The translations under genes and the position numbers were made by a program. From Symbiodinium natans (lineage: Eukaryota; Sar; Dinophyceae; Suessiales; Symbiodiniaceae), in contig CAJNDS010002462.1 of the NCBI GenBank assembly GCA_905221605.1, forward strand, positions 186,001-250,000: DNA of 64,000 bases, in the 5' to 3' direction. This document shows, in pieces, positions 38,831 to 51,880 of this stretch. Position 1 is the first letter of the stretch, and every line of letters begins with the position of its first letter. The notes below the pieces were generated by a model. It did no database searches, was not told the origin of the DNA, and worked only from the letters and a program-made list of their open reading frames with translations.

Positions 38831-41800
38831 AGATTTCTTCATTTTTTGAATTGCGCGTCGAAAAATGCAGTTTCCCCTTAACAGCGATTTTGTAACTGGA
38901 TTTTGAAACTATTTTGAAACTGATTTGAAACACGGAAACGAATTTGAAACTTGAAAAACGCCTGGAAACTGGCAAGTTTTCGGAAACTCTGGCCTTTAGT
39001 CACTGCTCAACTTCCCGCGTGCGAGAGCGGTATGTAAGGGGCCAGCATGGAGGCAGAAAGTCCGGAATATGGTGTTTTTCAATGTTTCAAATTCGTTTTT
39101 TCACAGTTTCAAATTAGTTTCCAATCAGTTTCAAAATCTAGGTTGCAAAATCTGTTAAGGGGAATTGCAGTTTTTTGTTCGCACTTTTTGAAAACCAAAA
39201 GGAACCTCTGAGATTCCTTCATTTTTTGAATTGCGCGTAGAAAAAGCAGTTTCCCCTTAACAGCGATTTTGCAACTGGATTTTGAAACTATTTTGAAACT
39301 CATTTGAAACTTCGGAAACGAATTTGAAACTTGAAAAACGCGGCATTTCTGCTCTTTGGTGGCCACAATCGAGCAAGAGGAGAGCTTCGGCTTGCTGCGA
39401 AAAGTACATCTCCGACATTCTTCCGAAAAGCCATTGCAGCAACAGTGCTTGCCAAGGCACGCAGTCACAAGTCAGTAAATAATCTTGTCCCCAGTTTCCA
39501 GACAGTTTCCCTTGACAGCGATTTTGCAACTGGATTTTGAAACTGTTTTGAAACCAATTTGAAACTACGGAAACGAATTTGAAACTTGAAAAACGCGGCA
39601 TTTCTGCTCTTTGGTGGCCACAACCGAGCAAGAGGAGAGCTTCGGCTTGCTGCGAAAAAGCACATCTCCGACATTCTTCTGAAAAGCCATTGCAGCAACA
39701 GCGCTTGCCAAGGCACGCAGTCACAAGTCAGTAAATAATCTTGTTCCCAGTTTCCAGACTGTCTGGAAACTGGCAAGTTTTCGGAAACTCTGGCCTCTAG
39801 TCACTGCTGACCAAAGTCAACTTTCCGCGTGCGAGATCCGTATGTGAGGGGCCAGCATGGAGGCAGAAAGTCCGGAATATGGTATTTTTCAAGTTTCAAA
39901 TTGGTTTCCATAATTTCAAATCAGTTTCCAATCAGTTTCAAATTAGTTTCAAAATCCAGTTGCAAAATCGCTGTTAAGGGGGAATTGCAGTTTTGGCCAC
40001 AACCGAGCAAAGAGGAGAGCTTCGGCTTGCTGCGAAAAGTACATCTCCGACATTCTTCCGAAAAGCCATTGCAGCAACAGCGCTTGCCAAGGCAGCCACG
40101 CAGTCACAAGTCAAGTAAATAATCTTGTCCCCAGTTTCCTGACTGTCTGGAAACTGGCAAGTTTTCGGAAACTCTGGCCTCTAGTCACTGCTGACCAAAG
40201 TCAACTTCCCGCGTGCGAGAGCCGTATGTGAGGGGCCAGCATGAAGGCAGAAAGCCGGAATTTTTCAAGTTTCAAATTCGTTTCCATAGTTTCAAATTAG
40301 TGTCCAATCAGTTTCAAATTAGTTTCAAAATCCAGTTGCAAAATCGCTGTTAAGGGGGAATTGCAGTTTTTGTCCGCGCTTTTTGAAAACCAGGAACCTC
40401 TGAGATTCCTTCATTTTTTGAATTGCGCGTAGAAAAATGCAGTTTCCCCTTAACAGCGATTTTGCAACTGGATTTTGAAACTATTTTGAAACTAATTTGA
40501 AACTACGGAAACGAATTTGAAACTTGAAAAACGCGGCATTTCTGCTCTTTGGTGGCCACAACCGAGCAAGAGGAGAGCTTCGGCTTGCTGCGAAAAGCAC
40601 ATCTCCGACATTCTTCCGAAAAGCCATTGCAGCAACAGCGCTTGCCAAGGCAGCCACGCAGTCACAAGTCAGTAAATAATCTTGTCCCCAGTTTCCAGAC
40701 TGTCTGGAAACTGGCAAGTTTTCGGAAACTCTGGCCTCTAGTCACTGCTGACCAAAGTCAACTTCCCGCGTGCGAGAGCCGTATGTGAGGGGCCAGCATG
40801 GAGGCAGAAAGTCCGGAATATGGTATTTTTCAAGTTTCAAATTCGTTTCCATAGTTTCAAATTAGTTTCCAATCAGTTTCAAATTAGTTTCAAAATCCAG
40901 TTGCAAAATCGCTGTTAAGGGGGAATTGCAGTTTTTGTCCGCGCTTTTTGAAAACCAGGAACCTCTGAGATTCCTTCATTTTTTGAATTGCGCGTAGAAA
41001 AATGCAGTTTCCCCTTAACAGCGATTTTGCAACTGGATTTTGAAACTATTTTGAAACTAATTTGAAACTACGGAAACAAATTTGAAACTTGAAAAACGCG
41101 GCATTTCTGCTCTTTGGTGGCCACAACCGAGCAAGAGAAGAGCTTCGGCTTGCTGCGAAAAGTACATCTCCGACATTCTTCCGAAAAGCCATTGCAGCAA
41201 CAGCGCTTGCCAAGGCAGCCACGCAGTCACAAGTCAGTAAATAATCTTGTCCCCAGTTTCCAGACTGTCTGGAAACTGGCAAGTTTTCGGAAACTCTGGC
41301 CTCTAGTCACTGCTGACCAAAGTCAACTTCCCGCGTGCGAGAGCCGTATGTGAGGGGCCAGCATGGAGGCAGAAAGTCCGGAATATGGTATTTTTCAAGT
41401 TTCAAATTCGTTTCCATAGTTTCAAATTAGTTTCCAATCAGTTTCAAATTAGTTTCAAAATCCAGTTGCAAAATCGCTGTTAAGGGGGAATTGCAGTTTT
41501 GGCCACAACCGAGCAAGAGGAGAGCTTCGGCTTGCTGCGAAAAGTACATCTCCGACATTCTTCCGAAAAGCCATTGCAGCAACAGCGCTTGCCAAGGCAC
41601 GCAGTCACAAGTCAGTAAATAATCTTGTCCCCAGTTTCCAGACTGTCTGGAAACTGGCAAGTTTTCGGAAACTCTGGCCTCTAGTCACTGCTGACCAAAG
41701 TCAACTTCCCGCGTGCGAGAGCCGTATGTGAGGGGCCAGCATGGAGGCAGAAAGTCCGGAATATGGTATTTTTCAAGTTTCAAATTCGTTTCCATAGTTT

Positions 41801-44800
41801 CAAATTAGTTTCCAATCAGTTTCAAATTAGTTTCAAAATCCAGTTGCAAAATCGCTGTTAAGGGGGAATTGCAGTTTTTGTCCGCGCTTTTTGAAAACCA
41901 GGAACCTCTGAGATTCCTTCATTTTTTGAATTGCGCGTAGAAAAATGCAGTTTCCCCTTAACAGCGATTTTGCAACTGGATTTTGAAACTATTTTGAAAC
42001 TAATTTGAAACTACGGAAACGAATTTGAAACTTGAAAAACGCGGCATTTCTGCTCTTTGGTGGCCACAACCGAGCAAGAGGAGAGCTTCGGCTTGCTGCG
42101 AAAAGTACATCTCCGACATTCTTCCGAAAAGCCATTGCAGCAACAGCGCTTGCCAAGGCAGCCACGTCAGTCAGTTTCAAGTAATTTCCAATCAGTTTCC
42201 AGTTAGTTTCAAAATCCCAGTTGTTTCAAAATCGCTGCAAAATCGCTGTTAGGGGCAAAATCGCTGTTAATTGCAGTTTTTGTCCGCGCTTTTTGAAAAC
42301 CAGGAACCTCTGAGATTCCTTCATTTTTTGAATTGCGCGTAGAAAAATGCAGTTTCCCCTTAACAGCGATTTTGCAACTGGATTTTGAAACTATTTTGAA
42401 ACTAATTTGAAACTACGGAAACGAATTTGAAACTTGAAAAACGCGGCATTTCTGCTCTTTGGTGGCCACAACCGAGCAAGAGGAGAGCTTCGGCTTGCTG
42501 CGAAAAGTACATCTCCGACATTCTTCCGAAAAGCCATTGCAGCAACAGCGCTTGCCAAGGCAGCCACGCAGTCACAAGTCAGTAAATAATCTTGTCCCCA
42601 GTTTCCAGACTGTCTGGAAACTGGCAAGTTTTCGGAAACTCTGGCCTCTAGTCACTGCTGACCAAAGTCAACTTCCCGCGTGCGAGAGCCGTATGTGAGG
42701 GGCCAGCATGGAGGCAGAAAGTCCGGAATATGGTATTTTTCAAGTTTCAAATTCGTTTCCATAGTTTCAAATTAGTTTCCAATCAGTTTCAAATTAGTTT
42801 CAAAATCCAGTTGCAAAATCGCTGTTAAGGGGGAATTGCAGTTTTTGTCCGCGCTTTTTGAAAACCAGGAACCTCTGAGATTCCTTCATTTTTTGAATTG
42901 CGCGTAGAAAAATGCAGTTTCCCCTTAACAGCGATTTTGCAACTGGATTTTGAAACTATTTTGAAACTAATTTGAAACTACGGAAACGAATTTGAAACTT
43001 GAAAAACGCGGCATTTCTGCTCTTTGGTGGCCACAACCGAGCAAGAGGAGAGCTTCGGCTTGCTGCGAAAAGTACATCTCCGACATTCTTCCGAAAAGCC
43101 ATTGCAGCAACAGCGCTTGCCAAGGCACGCAGTCACAAGTCAGTAAATAATCTTGTCCCCAGTTTCCAGACTGTCTGGAAACTGGCAAGTTTTCGGAAAC
43201 TCTGGCCTCTAGTCACTGCTGACCAAAGTCAACTTCCCGCGTGCGAGAGCCGTATGTGAGGGGCCAGCATGGAGGCAGAAAGTCCGGAATATGGTATTTT
43301 TCAAGTTTCAAATTCGTTTCCATAGTTTCAAATTAGTTTCCAATCAGTTTCAAATTAGTTTCAAAATCCAGTTGCAAAATCGCTGTTAAGGGGGAATTGC
43401 AGTTTTTGTCCGCGCTTTTTGAAAACCAGGAACCTCTGAGATTCCTTCATTTTTTGAATTGCGCGTAGAAAAATGCAGTTTCCCCTTAACAGCGATTTTG
43501 CAACTGGATTTTGAAACTATTTTGAAACTAATTTGAAACTACGGAAACGAATTTGAAACTTGAAAAACGCGGCATTTCTGCTCTTTGGTGGCCACAACCG
43601 AGCAAGAGGAGAGCTTCGGCTTGCTGCGAAAAGCACATCTCCGACATTCTTCCGAAAAGCCATTGCAGCAACAGCGCTTGCCAAGGCAGCCACGCAGTCA
43701 CAAGTCAGTAAATAATCTTGTCCCCAGTTTCCAGACTGTCTGGAAACTGGCAAGTTTTCGGAAACTCTGGCCTCTAGTCACTGCTGACCAAAGTCAACTT
43801 CCCGCGTGCGAGAGCCGTATGTGAGGGGCCAGCATGGAGGCAGAAAGTCCGGAATATGGTATTTTTCAAGTTTCAAATTCGTTTCCATAGTTTCAAATTA
43901 GTTTCCAATCAGTTTCAAATTAGTTTCAAAATCCAGTTGCAAAATCGCTGTTAAGGGGGAATTGCAGTTTTGGCCACAACCGAGCAAGAGGAGAGCTTCG
44001 GCTTGCTGCGAAAAGTACATCTCCGACATTCTTCCGAAAAGCCATTGCAGCAACAGCGCTTGCCAAGGCAGCCACGCAGTCACAAGTCAGTAAATAATCT
44101 TGTCCCCAGTTTCCAGACTGTCTGGAAACTGGCAAGTTTTCGGAAACTCTGGCCTCTAGTCACTGCTGACCAAAGTCAACTTCCCGCGTGCGAGAGCCGT
44201 ATGTGAGGGGCCAGCATGAGGCAGAAAGTCCGGAATATGGTATTTTTCAAGTTTCAAATTCGTTTCCATAGTTTCAAATTAGTTTCCAATCAGTTTCAAA
44301 TTAGTTTCAAAATCCAGTTGCAAAATCGCTGTTAAGGGGGAATTGCAGTTTTGGCCACAACCGAGCAAGAGGAGAGCTTCGGCTTGCTGCGAAAAGTACA
44401 TCTCCGACATTCGGCTTGCTGCGAAAAAGCACATCTCCGACATTCTTCCGAAAAGCCATTGCAGCAACAGCGCTTGCCAAGGCACGCAGTCACAAGTCAG
44501 TAAATAATCTTGTCCCCAGTTTCCAGACTGTCTGGAAACTGGCAAGTTTTCGGAAACTCTGGCCTCTAGTCACTGCTGACCAAAGTCAACTTCCCGCGTG
44601 CGAGAGCCGTATGTGAGGGGCCAGCATGGAGGCAGAAAGTCCGGAATATGGTATTTTTCAAGTTTCAAATTCGTTTCCATAGTTTCAAATTAGTTTCCAA
44701 TCAGTTTCAAATTAGTTTCAAAATCCAGTTGCAAAATCGCTGTTAAGGGGGAATTGCAGTTTTTGTCCGTGCTTTTTGAAAACCAGGAACCTCTGAGATT

Positions 44801-45658
44801 CCTTCATTTTTTGAATTGCGCGTAGAAAAATGCAGTTTCCCCTTAACAGCGATTTTGCAACTGGATTTTGAAACTATTTTGAAACTAATTTGAAACTACG
44901 GAAACGAATTTGAAACTTGAAAAACGCGGCATTTCTGCTCTTTGGTGGCCACAACCGAGCAAGAGGAGAGCTTCGGCTTGCTGCGAAAAGTACATCTCCG
45001 ACATTCTTCCGAAAAGCCATTGCAGCAACAGCGCTTGCCAAGGCAGCCACGCAGTCACAAGTCAGTAAATAATCTTGTCCCCAGTTTCCAGACTGTCTGG
45101 AAACTGGCAAGTTTTCGGAAACTCTGGCCTCTAGTCACTGCTGACCAAAGTCAACTTCCCGCGTGCGAGAGCCGTATGTGAGGGGCCAGCATGGAGGCAG
45201 AAAGTCCGGAATATGGTATTTTTCAAGTTTCAAATTCGTTTCCATAGTTTCAAATTAGTTTCCAATCAGTTTCAAATTAGTTTCAAAATCCAGTTGCAAA
45301 ATCGCTGTTAAGGGGGAATTGCAGTTTTTGTCCGCGCTTTTTGAAAACCAGGAACCTCTGAGATTCCTTCATTTTTTGAATTGCGCGTAGAAAAATGCAG
45401 TTTCCCCTTAACAGCGATTTTGCAACTGGATTTTGAAACTATTTTGAAACTAATTTGAAACTACGGAAACGAATTTGAAACTTGAAAAACGCGGCATTTC
45501 TGCTCTTTGGTGGCCACAACCGAGCAAGAGGAGAGCTTCGGCTTGCTGCGAAAAGTACATCTCCGACATTCTTCCGAAAAGCCATTGCAGCAACAGCGCT
45601 TGCCAAGGCAGCCACGCAGTCACAAGTCAGTAAATAATCTTGTCCCCAGTTTCCAGAC

Positions 45659-45892
45659 TGTGGATGGACAAAATCTTGCATGACCATCTACGTTACACGT
45701 GTGCGACGGTTGGCAATCGAGCTCCCCGCGCCCCTCGAATTTCAATGTTGCGTGCGCATATGGGTGATGCAGGATTTCGGTCATTCACACACATGCACTT
45801 TCGAAGCATTGCAAGGACAGCAATGTTAAGATTCAGGGTTTGGAAGGGATGACATGCGTAGTAAACGTGATGCAGGATTTCGTCCATCAACA
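45659..45892. mobile_element. 234-bp MITE-like insertion, copy 1
   Basis: Inserted between CCAGTTTCCAGAC and GTCTGGAAACTGG, the two arms of the unit palindrome. The ends are imperfect inverted repeats of about 25 bp: TGTGGATGGACAAAATCTTG at the left and TGTTGATGGACGAAATCCTG on the opposite strand at the right. It codes for nothing recognisable. No direct target duplication is visible; the flanks are the two palindrome arms. Confidence 0.75.
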
Positions 45893-48714
45893 GTCTGGAA
45901 ACTGGCAAGTTTTCGGAAACTCTGGCCTCTAGTCACTGCTGACCAAAGTCAACTTCCCGCGCGCGAGGGCCGTATGTGAGGGGCCAGCATGGAGGCAGAA
46001 AGTCCGGAATATGGTATTTTTCAAGTTTCAAATTCGTTTCCATAGTTTCAAATTAGTTTCCAATCAGTTTCAAATTAGTTTCAAAATCCAGTTGCAAAAT
46101 CGCTGTTAAGGGGGAATTGCAGTTTTGGCCACAACCGAGCAAGAGGAGAGCTTCGGCTTGCTGCGAAAAGTACATCTCCGACATTCTTCCGAAAAGCCAT
46201 TGCAGCAACAGCGCTTGCCAAGGCAGCCACGCAGTCACAAGTCAGTAAATAATCTTGTCCCCAGTTTCCAGACTGTCTGGAAACTGGCAAGTTTTCGGAA
46301 ACTCTGGCCTCTAGTCACTGCTGACCAAAGTCAACTTCCCGCGTGCGAGAGCCGTATGTGAGGGGCGGCCAGCATGAAGGCAGAAAGTCCGGAATATGGT
46401 ATTTTTCAAGTTTCAAATTCGTTTCCATAGTTTCAAATTAGTTTCCAATCAGTTTCAAATTAGTTTCAAAATCCAGTTGCAAAATCGCTGTTAAGGGGGA
46501 ATTGCAGTTTTGGCCACAACCGAGCAAGAGGAGAGCTTCGGCTTGCTGCGAAAAGTACATCTCCGACATTCTTCCGAAAAGCCATTGCAGCAACAGCGCT
46601 TGCCAAGGCAGCCACGCAGTCACAAGTCAGTAAATAATCTTGTCCCCAGTTTCCAGACTGTCTGGAAACTGGCAAGTTTTCGGAAACTCTGGCCTCTAGT
46701 CACTGCTGACCAAAGTCAACTTCCCGCGTGCGAGAGCCGTATGTGAGGGGCCAGCATGGAGGCAGAAAGTCCGGAATATGGTATTTTTCAAGTTTCAAAT
46801 TCGTTTCCATAGTTTCAAATTAGTTTCCAATCAGTTTCAAATTAGTTTCAAAATCCAGTTGCAAAATCGCTGTTAAGGGGGAATTGCAGTTTTTGTCCGT
46901 GCTTTTTGAAAACCAGGAACCTCTGAGATTCCTTCATTTTTTGAATTGCGCGTAGAAAAATGCAGTTTCCCCTTAACAGCGATTTTGCAACTGGATTTTG
47001 AAACTATTTTGAAACTAATTTGAAACTACGGAAACGAATTTGAAACTTGAAAAACGCGGCATTTCTGCTCTTTGGTGGCCACAACCGAGCAAGAGGAGAG
47101 CTTCGGCTTGCTGCGAAAAGTACATCTCCGACATTCTTCCGAAAAGCCATTGCAGCAACAGCGCTTGCCAAGGCAGCCACGCAGTCACAAGTCAGTAAAT
47201 AATCTTGTCCCCAGTTTCCAGACAGTCTGGAAACTGGCAAGTTTTCGGAAAGTCTGGCCTCTAGTCACCAATGACCAAAGTCAAGTTTCAAAAGTCCAGT
47301 TGCAAAATCGAGCTGTTAAGGGGGAATTGCAGTTTTGGCCAAAGTCCGGAGGAGAGCTTCGGCTTTAGCTGCGAAAAGTTGCAAAATCATCTCCGCAGTT
47401 TTGGCCACAACCGAGCAAGAGGAGAGCTTCGGCTTGCTGCGAAAAGTACATCTCCGACATTCTTCCGAAAAGCCATTGCAGCAACAGCGCTTGCCAAGGC
47501 AGCCACGCAGTCACAAGTCAGTAAATAATCTTGTCCCCAGTTTCCAGACTGTCTGGAAACTGGCAAGTTTTCGGAAACTCTGGCCTCTAGTCACTGCTGA
47601 CCAAAGTCAACTTCCCGCGTGCGAGAGCCGTATGTGAGGGGCGGCCAGCATGAAGGCAGAAAGTCCGGAATATGGTATTTTTCAAGTTTCAAATTCGTTT
47701 CCATAGTTTCAAATTAGTTTCCAATCAGTTTCAAATTAGTTTCAAAATCCAGTTGCAAAATCGCTGTTAAGGGGGAATTGCAGTTTTGGCCACAACCGAG
47801 CAAGAGGAGAGCTTCGGCTTGCTGCGAAAAGTACATCTCCGACATTCTTCCGAAAAGCCATTGCAGCAACAGCGCTTGCCAAGGCAGCCACGCAGTCACA
47901 AGTCAGTAAATAATCTTGTCCCCAGTTTCCAGACTGTCTGGAAACTGGCAAGTTTTCGGAAACTCTGGCCTCTAGTCACTGCTGACCAAAGTCAACTTCC
48001 CGCGTGCGAGAGCCGTATGTGAGGGGCCAGCATGGAGGCAGAAAGTCCGGAATATGGTATTTTTCAAGTTTCAAATTCGTTTCCATAGTTTCAAATTAGT
48101 TTCCAATCAGTTTCAAATTAGTTTCAAAATCCAGTTGCAAAATCGCTGTTAAGGGCGAATTGCAGTTTTTGTCCGCGCTTTTTGAAAACCAGGAACCTCT
48201 GAGATTCCTTCATTTTTTGAATTGCGCGTAGAAAAATGCAGTTTCCCCTTAACAGCGATTTTGCAACTGGATTTTGAAACTATTTTGAAACTAATTTGAA
48301 ACTACGGAAACGAATTTGAAACTTGAAAAACGCGGCATTTCTGCTCTTTGGTGGCCACAACCGAGCAAGAGGAGAGCTTCGGCTTGCTGCGAAAAAGCAC
48401 ATCTCCGACATTCTTCCGAAAAGCCATTGCAGCAACAGCGCTTGCCAAGGCACGCAGTCACAAGTCAGTAAATAATCTTGTCCCCAGTTTCCAGACTGTC
48501 TGGAAACTGGCAAGTTTTCGGAAACTCTGGCCTCTAGTCACTGCTGACCAAAGTCAACTTCCCGCGTGCGAGAGCCGTATGTGAGGGGCCAGCATGGAGG
48601 CAGAAAGTCCGGAATATGGTATTTTTCAAGTTTCAAATTCGTTTCCATAGTTTCAAATTAGTTTCCAATCAGTTTCAAATTAGTTTCAAAATCCAGTTGC
48701 AAAATCGCTGTTAA

Positions 48715-49380
48715 GGGGAAACTGCATTTTTCTACGCGCAATTCAAAAAATGAAGGAATCTCAGAGGTTCCTGGTTTTCAAAAAGCGCGGACAAAAACTG
48801 CAATTCCCCCTTAACAGCGATTTTGCAACTGGATTTTGAAACTAATTTGAAACTGATTGGAAACTAATTTGAAACTATGGAAACGAATTTGAAACTTGAA
48901 AAATACCATATTCCGGACTTTCTGCCTCCATGCTGGCCCCTCACATACGGCTCTCGCACGCGGGAAGTTGACTTTGGTCAGCAGTGACTAGAGGCCAGAG
49001 TTTCCGAAAACTTGCCAGTTTCCAGACAGTCTGGAAACTGGGGACAAGATTATTTACTGACTTGTGACTGCGTGGCTGCCTTGGCAAGCGCTGTTGCTGC
49101 AATGGCTTTTCGGAAGAATGTCGGAGATGTGCTTTTTCGCAGCAAGCCGAAGCTCTCCTCTTGCTCGGTTGTGGCCACCAAAGAGCAGAAATGCCGCGTT
49201 TTTCAAGTTTCAAATTCGTTTCCGTAGTTTCAAATTAGTTTCAAAATAGTTTCAAAATCCAGTTGCAAAATCGCTGTTAAGGGGAAACTGCATTTTTCTA
49301 CGCGCAATTCAAAAAATGAAGGAATCTCAGAGGTTCCTGGTTTTCAAAAAGCGCGGACAAAAACTGCAATTCCCCCTTAA
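48715..49380 (-). repeat. Inverted satellite block 1
   Basis: The unit sequence is present in reverse orientation and the junctions fall within the TTTCAAATT-rich arms and their spacer. It fits an inversion by recombination between inverted arms. Confidence 0.85.
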
Positions 49381-49631
49381 CAGCGATTTTGCAACTGGAT
49401 TTTGAAACTATTTTGAAACTAATTTGAAACTACGGAAACGAATTTGAAACTTGAAAAACGCGGCATTTCTGCTCTTTGGCGCTTGGCCACAACCGAGCAA
49501 GAGGAGAGCTTCGGCTTGCTGCGAAAAGTACATCTCCGACATTCTTCCGAAAAGCCATTGCAGCAACAGCGCTTGCCAAGGCAGCCACGCAGTCACAAGT
49601 CAGTAAATAATCTTGTCCCCAGTTTCCAGAC

Positions 49632-49865
49632 TGTGGATGGACAAAATCTTGCATGACCATCTACGTTACACGTGTGCGACGGTTGGCAATCGAGCTCCCC
49701 GCGCCCCTCGAATTTCAATGTTGCGTGCGCATATGGGTGATGCAGGATTTCGGTCATTCACACACATGCACTTTCGAAGCATTGCAAGGACAGCAATGTT
49801 AAGATTCAGGGTTTGGAAGGGATGACATGCGTAGTAAAAGTGATGCAGGATTTCGTCCATCAACA
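49632..49865. mobile_element. 234-bp MITE-like insertion, copy 2
   Basis: Nearly identical to 45659-45892 (one visible base difference, GTAAAAGTG versus GTAAACGTG) and at the same palindrome centre. It most likely arose by amplification of an already interrupted unit, not by a second insertion. Confidence 0.75.
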
Positions 49866-50082
49866 GTCTGGAAACTGGCAAGTTTTCGGAAACTCTGGCC
49901 TCTAGTCACTGCTGACCAAAGTCAACTTCCCGCGTGCGAGAGCCGTATGTGAGGGGCCAGCATGGAGGCAGAAAGTCCGGAATATGGTATTTTTCAAGTT
50001 TCAAATTCGTTTCCATAGTTTCAAATTAGTTTCCAATCAGTTTCAAATTAGTTTCAAAATCCAGTTGCAAAATCGCTGTTAA

Positions 50083-50750
50083 GGGGAAACTGCATTTTTC
50101 TACGCGCAATTCAAAAAATGAAGGAATCTCAGAGGTTCCTGGTTTTCAAAAAGCGCGGACAAAAACTGCAATTCCCCCTTAACAGCGATTTTGCAACTGG
50201 ATTTTGAAACTAATTTGAAACTGATTGGAAACTAATTTGAAAGTATGGAAACGAATTTGAAACTTGAAAAATACCATATTCCGGACTTTCTGCCTCTATG
50301 CTGGCCCCTCACATACGGCTCTCGCACGCGGGAAGTTGACTTTGGTCAGCAGTGACTAGAGGCCAGAGTTTCCGAAAACTTGCCAGTTTCCAGACAGTCT
50401 GGAAACTGGGGACAATATTATTTACTGACTTGTGACTGCGTGGCTGCCTTGGCAAGCGCTGTTGCTGCAATGGCTTTTCGGAAGAATGTCGGAGATGTGC
50501 TTTTTCGCAGCAAGCCGAAGCTCTCCTCTTGCTCGGTTGTGGCCACCAAAGAGCAGAAATGCCGCGTTTTTCAAGTTTCAAATTCGTTTCCGTAGTTTCA
50601 AATTAGTTTCAAAATAGTTTCAAAATCCAGTTGCAAAATCGCTGTTAAGGGGAAACTGCATTTTTCTACGCGCAATTCAAAAAATGAAGGAATCTCAGAG
50701 GTTCCTGGTTTTCAAAAAGCGCGGACAAAAACTGCAATTCCCCCTTAACA
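50083..50750 (-). repeat. Inverted satellite block 2
   Basis: Same structure as block 1. The palindrome region reads GACAATATTATTTAC, a single-base variant of the usual GACAAGATTATTTAC. Confidence 0.85.
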
Positions 50751-51219
50751 GCGATTTTGCAACTGGATTTTGAAACTAATTTGAAACTGAATAATTTGAA
50801 ACTATGGAAACGAATTTGAAACTTGAAAAACGCGGCATTTCTGCTCTTTGGTGGCCACAACCGAGCAAGAGGAGAGCTTCGGCTTGCTGCGAAAAGTACA
50901 TCTCCGACATTCTTCCGAAAAGCCATTGCAGCAACAGCGCTTGCCAAGGCAGCCACGCAGTCACAAGTCAGTAAATAATCTTGTCCCCAGTTTCCAGACT
51001 GTCTGGAAACTGGCAAGTTTTCGGAAACTCTGGCCTCTAGTCACTGCTGACCAAAGTCAACTTCCCGCGTGCGAGAGCCGTATGTGAGGGGCCAGCATGG
51101 AGGCAGAAAGTCCGGAATATGGTATTTTTCAAGTTTCAAATTCGTTTCCATAGTTTCAAATTAGTTTCCAATCAGTTTCAAATTAGTTTCAAAATCCAGT
51201 TGCAAAATCGCTGTTAAGG

Positions 51220-51880
51220 GGAAACTGCATTTTTCTACGCGCAATTCAAAAAATGAAGGAATCTCAGAGGTTCCTGGTTTTCAAAAAGCGCGGACAAAAA
51301 CTGCAATTCCCCCTTAACAGCGATTTTGCAACTGGATTTTGAAACTAATTTGAAACTGATTGGACACTAATTTGAAACTATGGAAACGAATTTGAAACTT
51401 GAAAAATTCCGGCTTTCTGCCTCCATGCTGGTCCCTCACAACGGCTCTCGCACGCGGGAAGTTGACTTTGGTCAGCAGTGACTAGAGGCCAGAGTTTCCG
51501 AAAACTTGCCAGTTTCCAGACAGTCTGGAAACTGGGGACAAGATTATTTACTGACTTGTGACTGCGTGCCTTGGCAAGCGCTGTTGCTGCAATGGCTTTT
51601 CGGAAGAATGTCGGAGATGTACTTTTCGCAGCAAGCCGAAGCTCTCCTCTTGCTCGGTTGTGGCCACCAAAGAGCAGAAATGCCGCGTTTTTCAAGTTTC
51701 AAATTCGTTTCCGTAGTTTCAAATTAGTTTCAAAATAGTTTCAAAATCCAGTTGCAAAATCGCTGTTAAGGGGAAACTGCATTTTTCTACGCGCAATTCA
51801 AAAAATGAAGGAATCTCAGAGGTTCCTGGTTTTCAAAAAGCGCGGACAAAAACTGCAATTCCCCCTTAACAGCGATTTTG
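51220..51880 (-). repeat. Inverted satellite block 3
   Basis: Reverse-orientation unit with junctions again in the inverted arms. It carries small deletions (AAAATTCCGGC, CACAACGGCTC). Confidence 0.85.
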
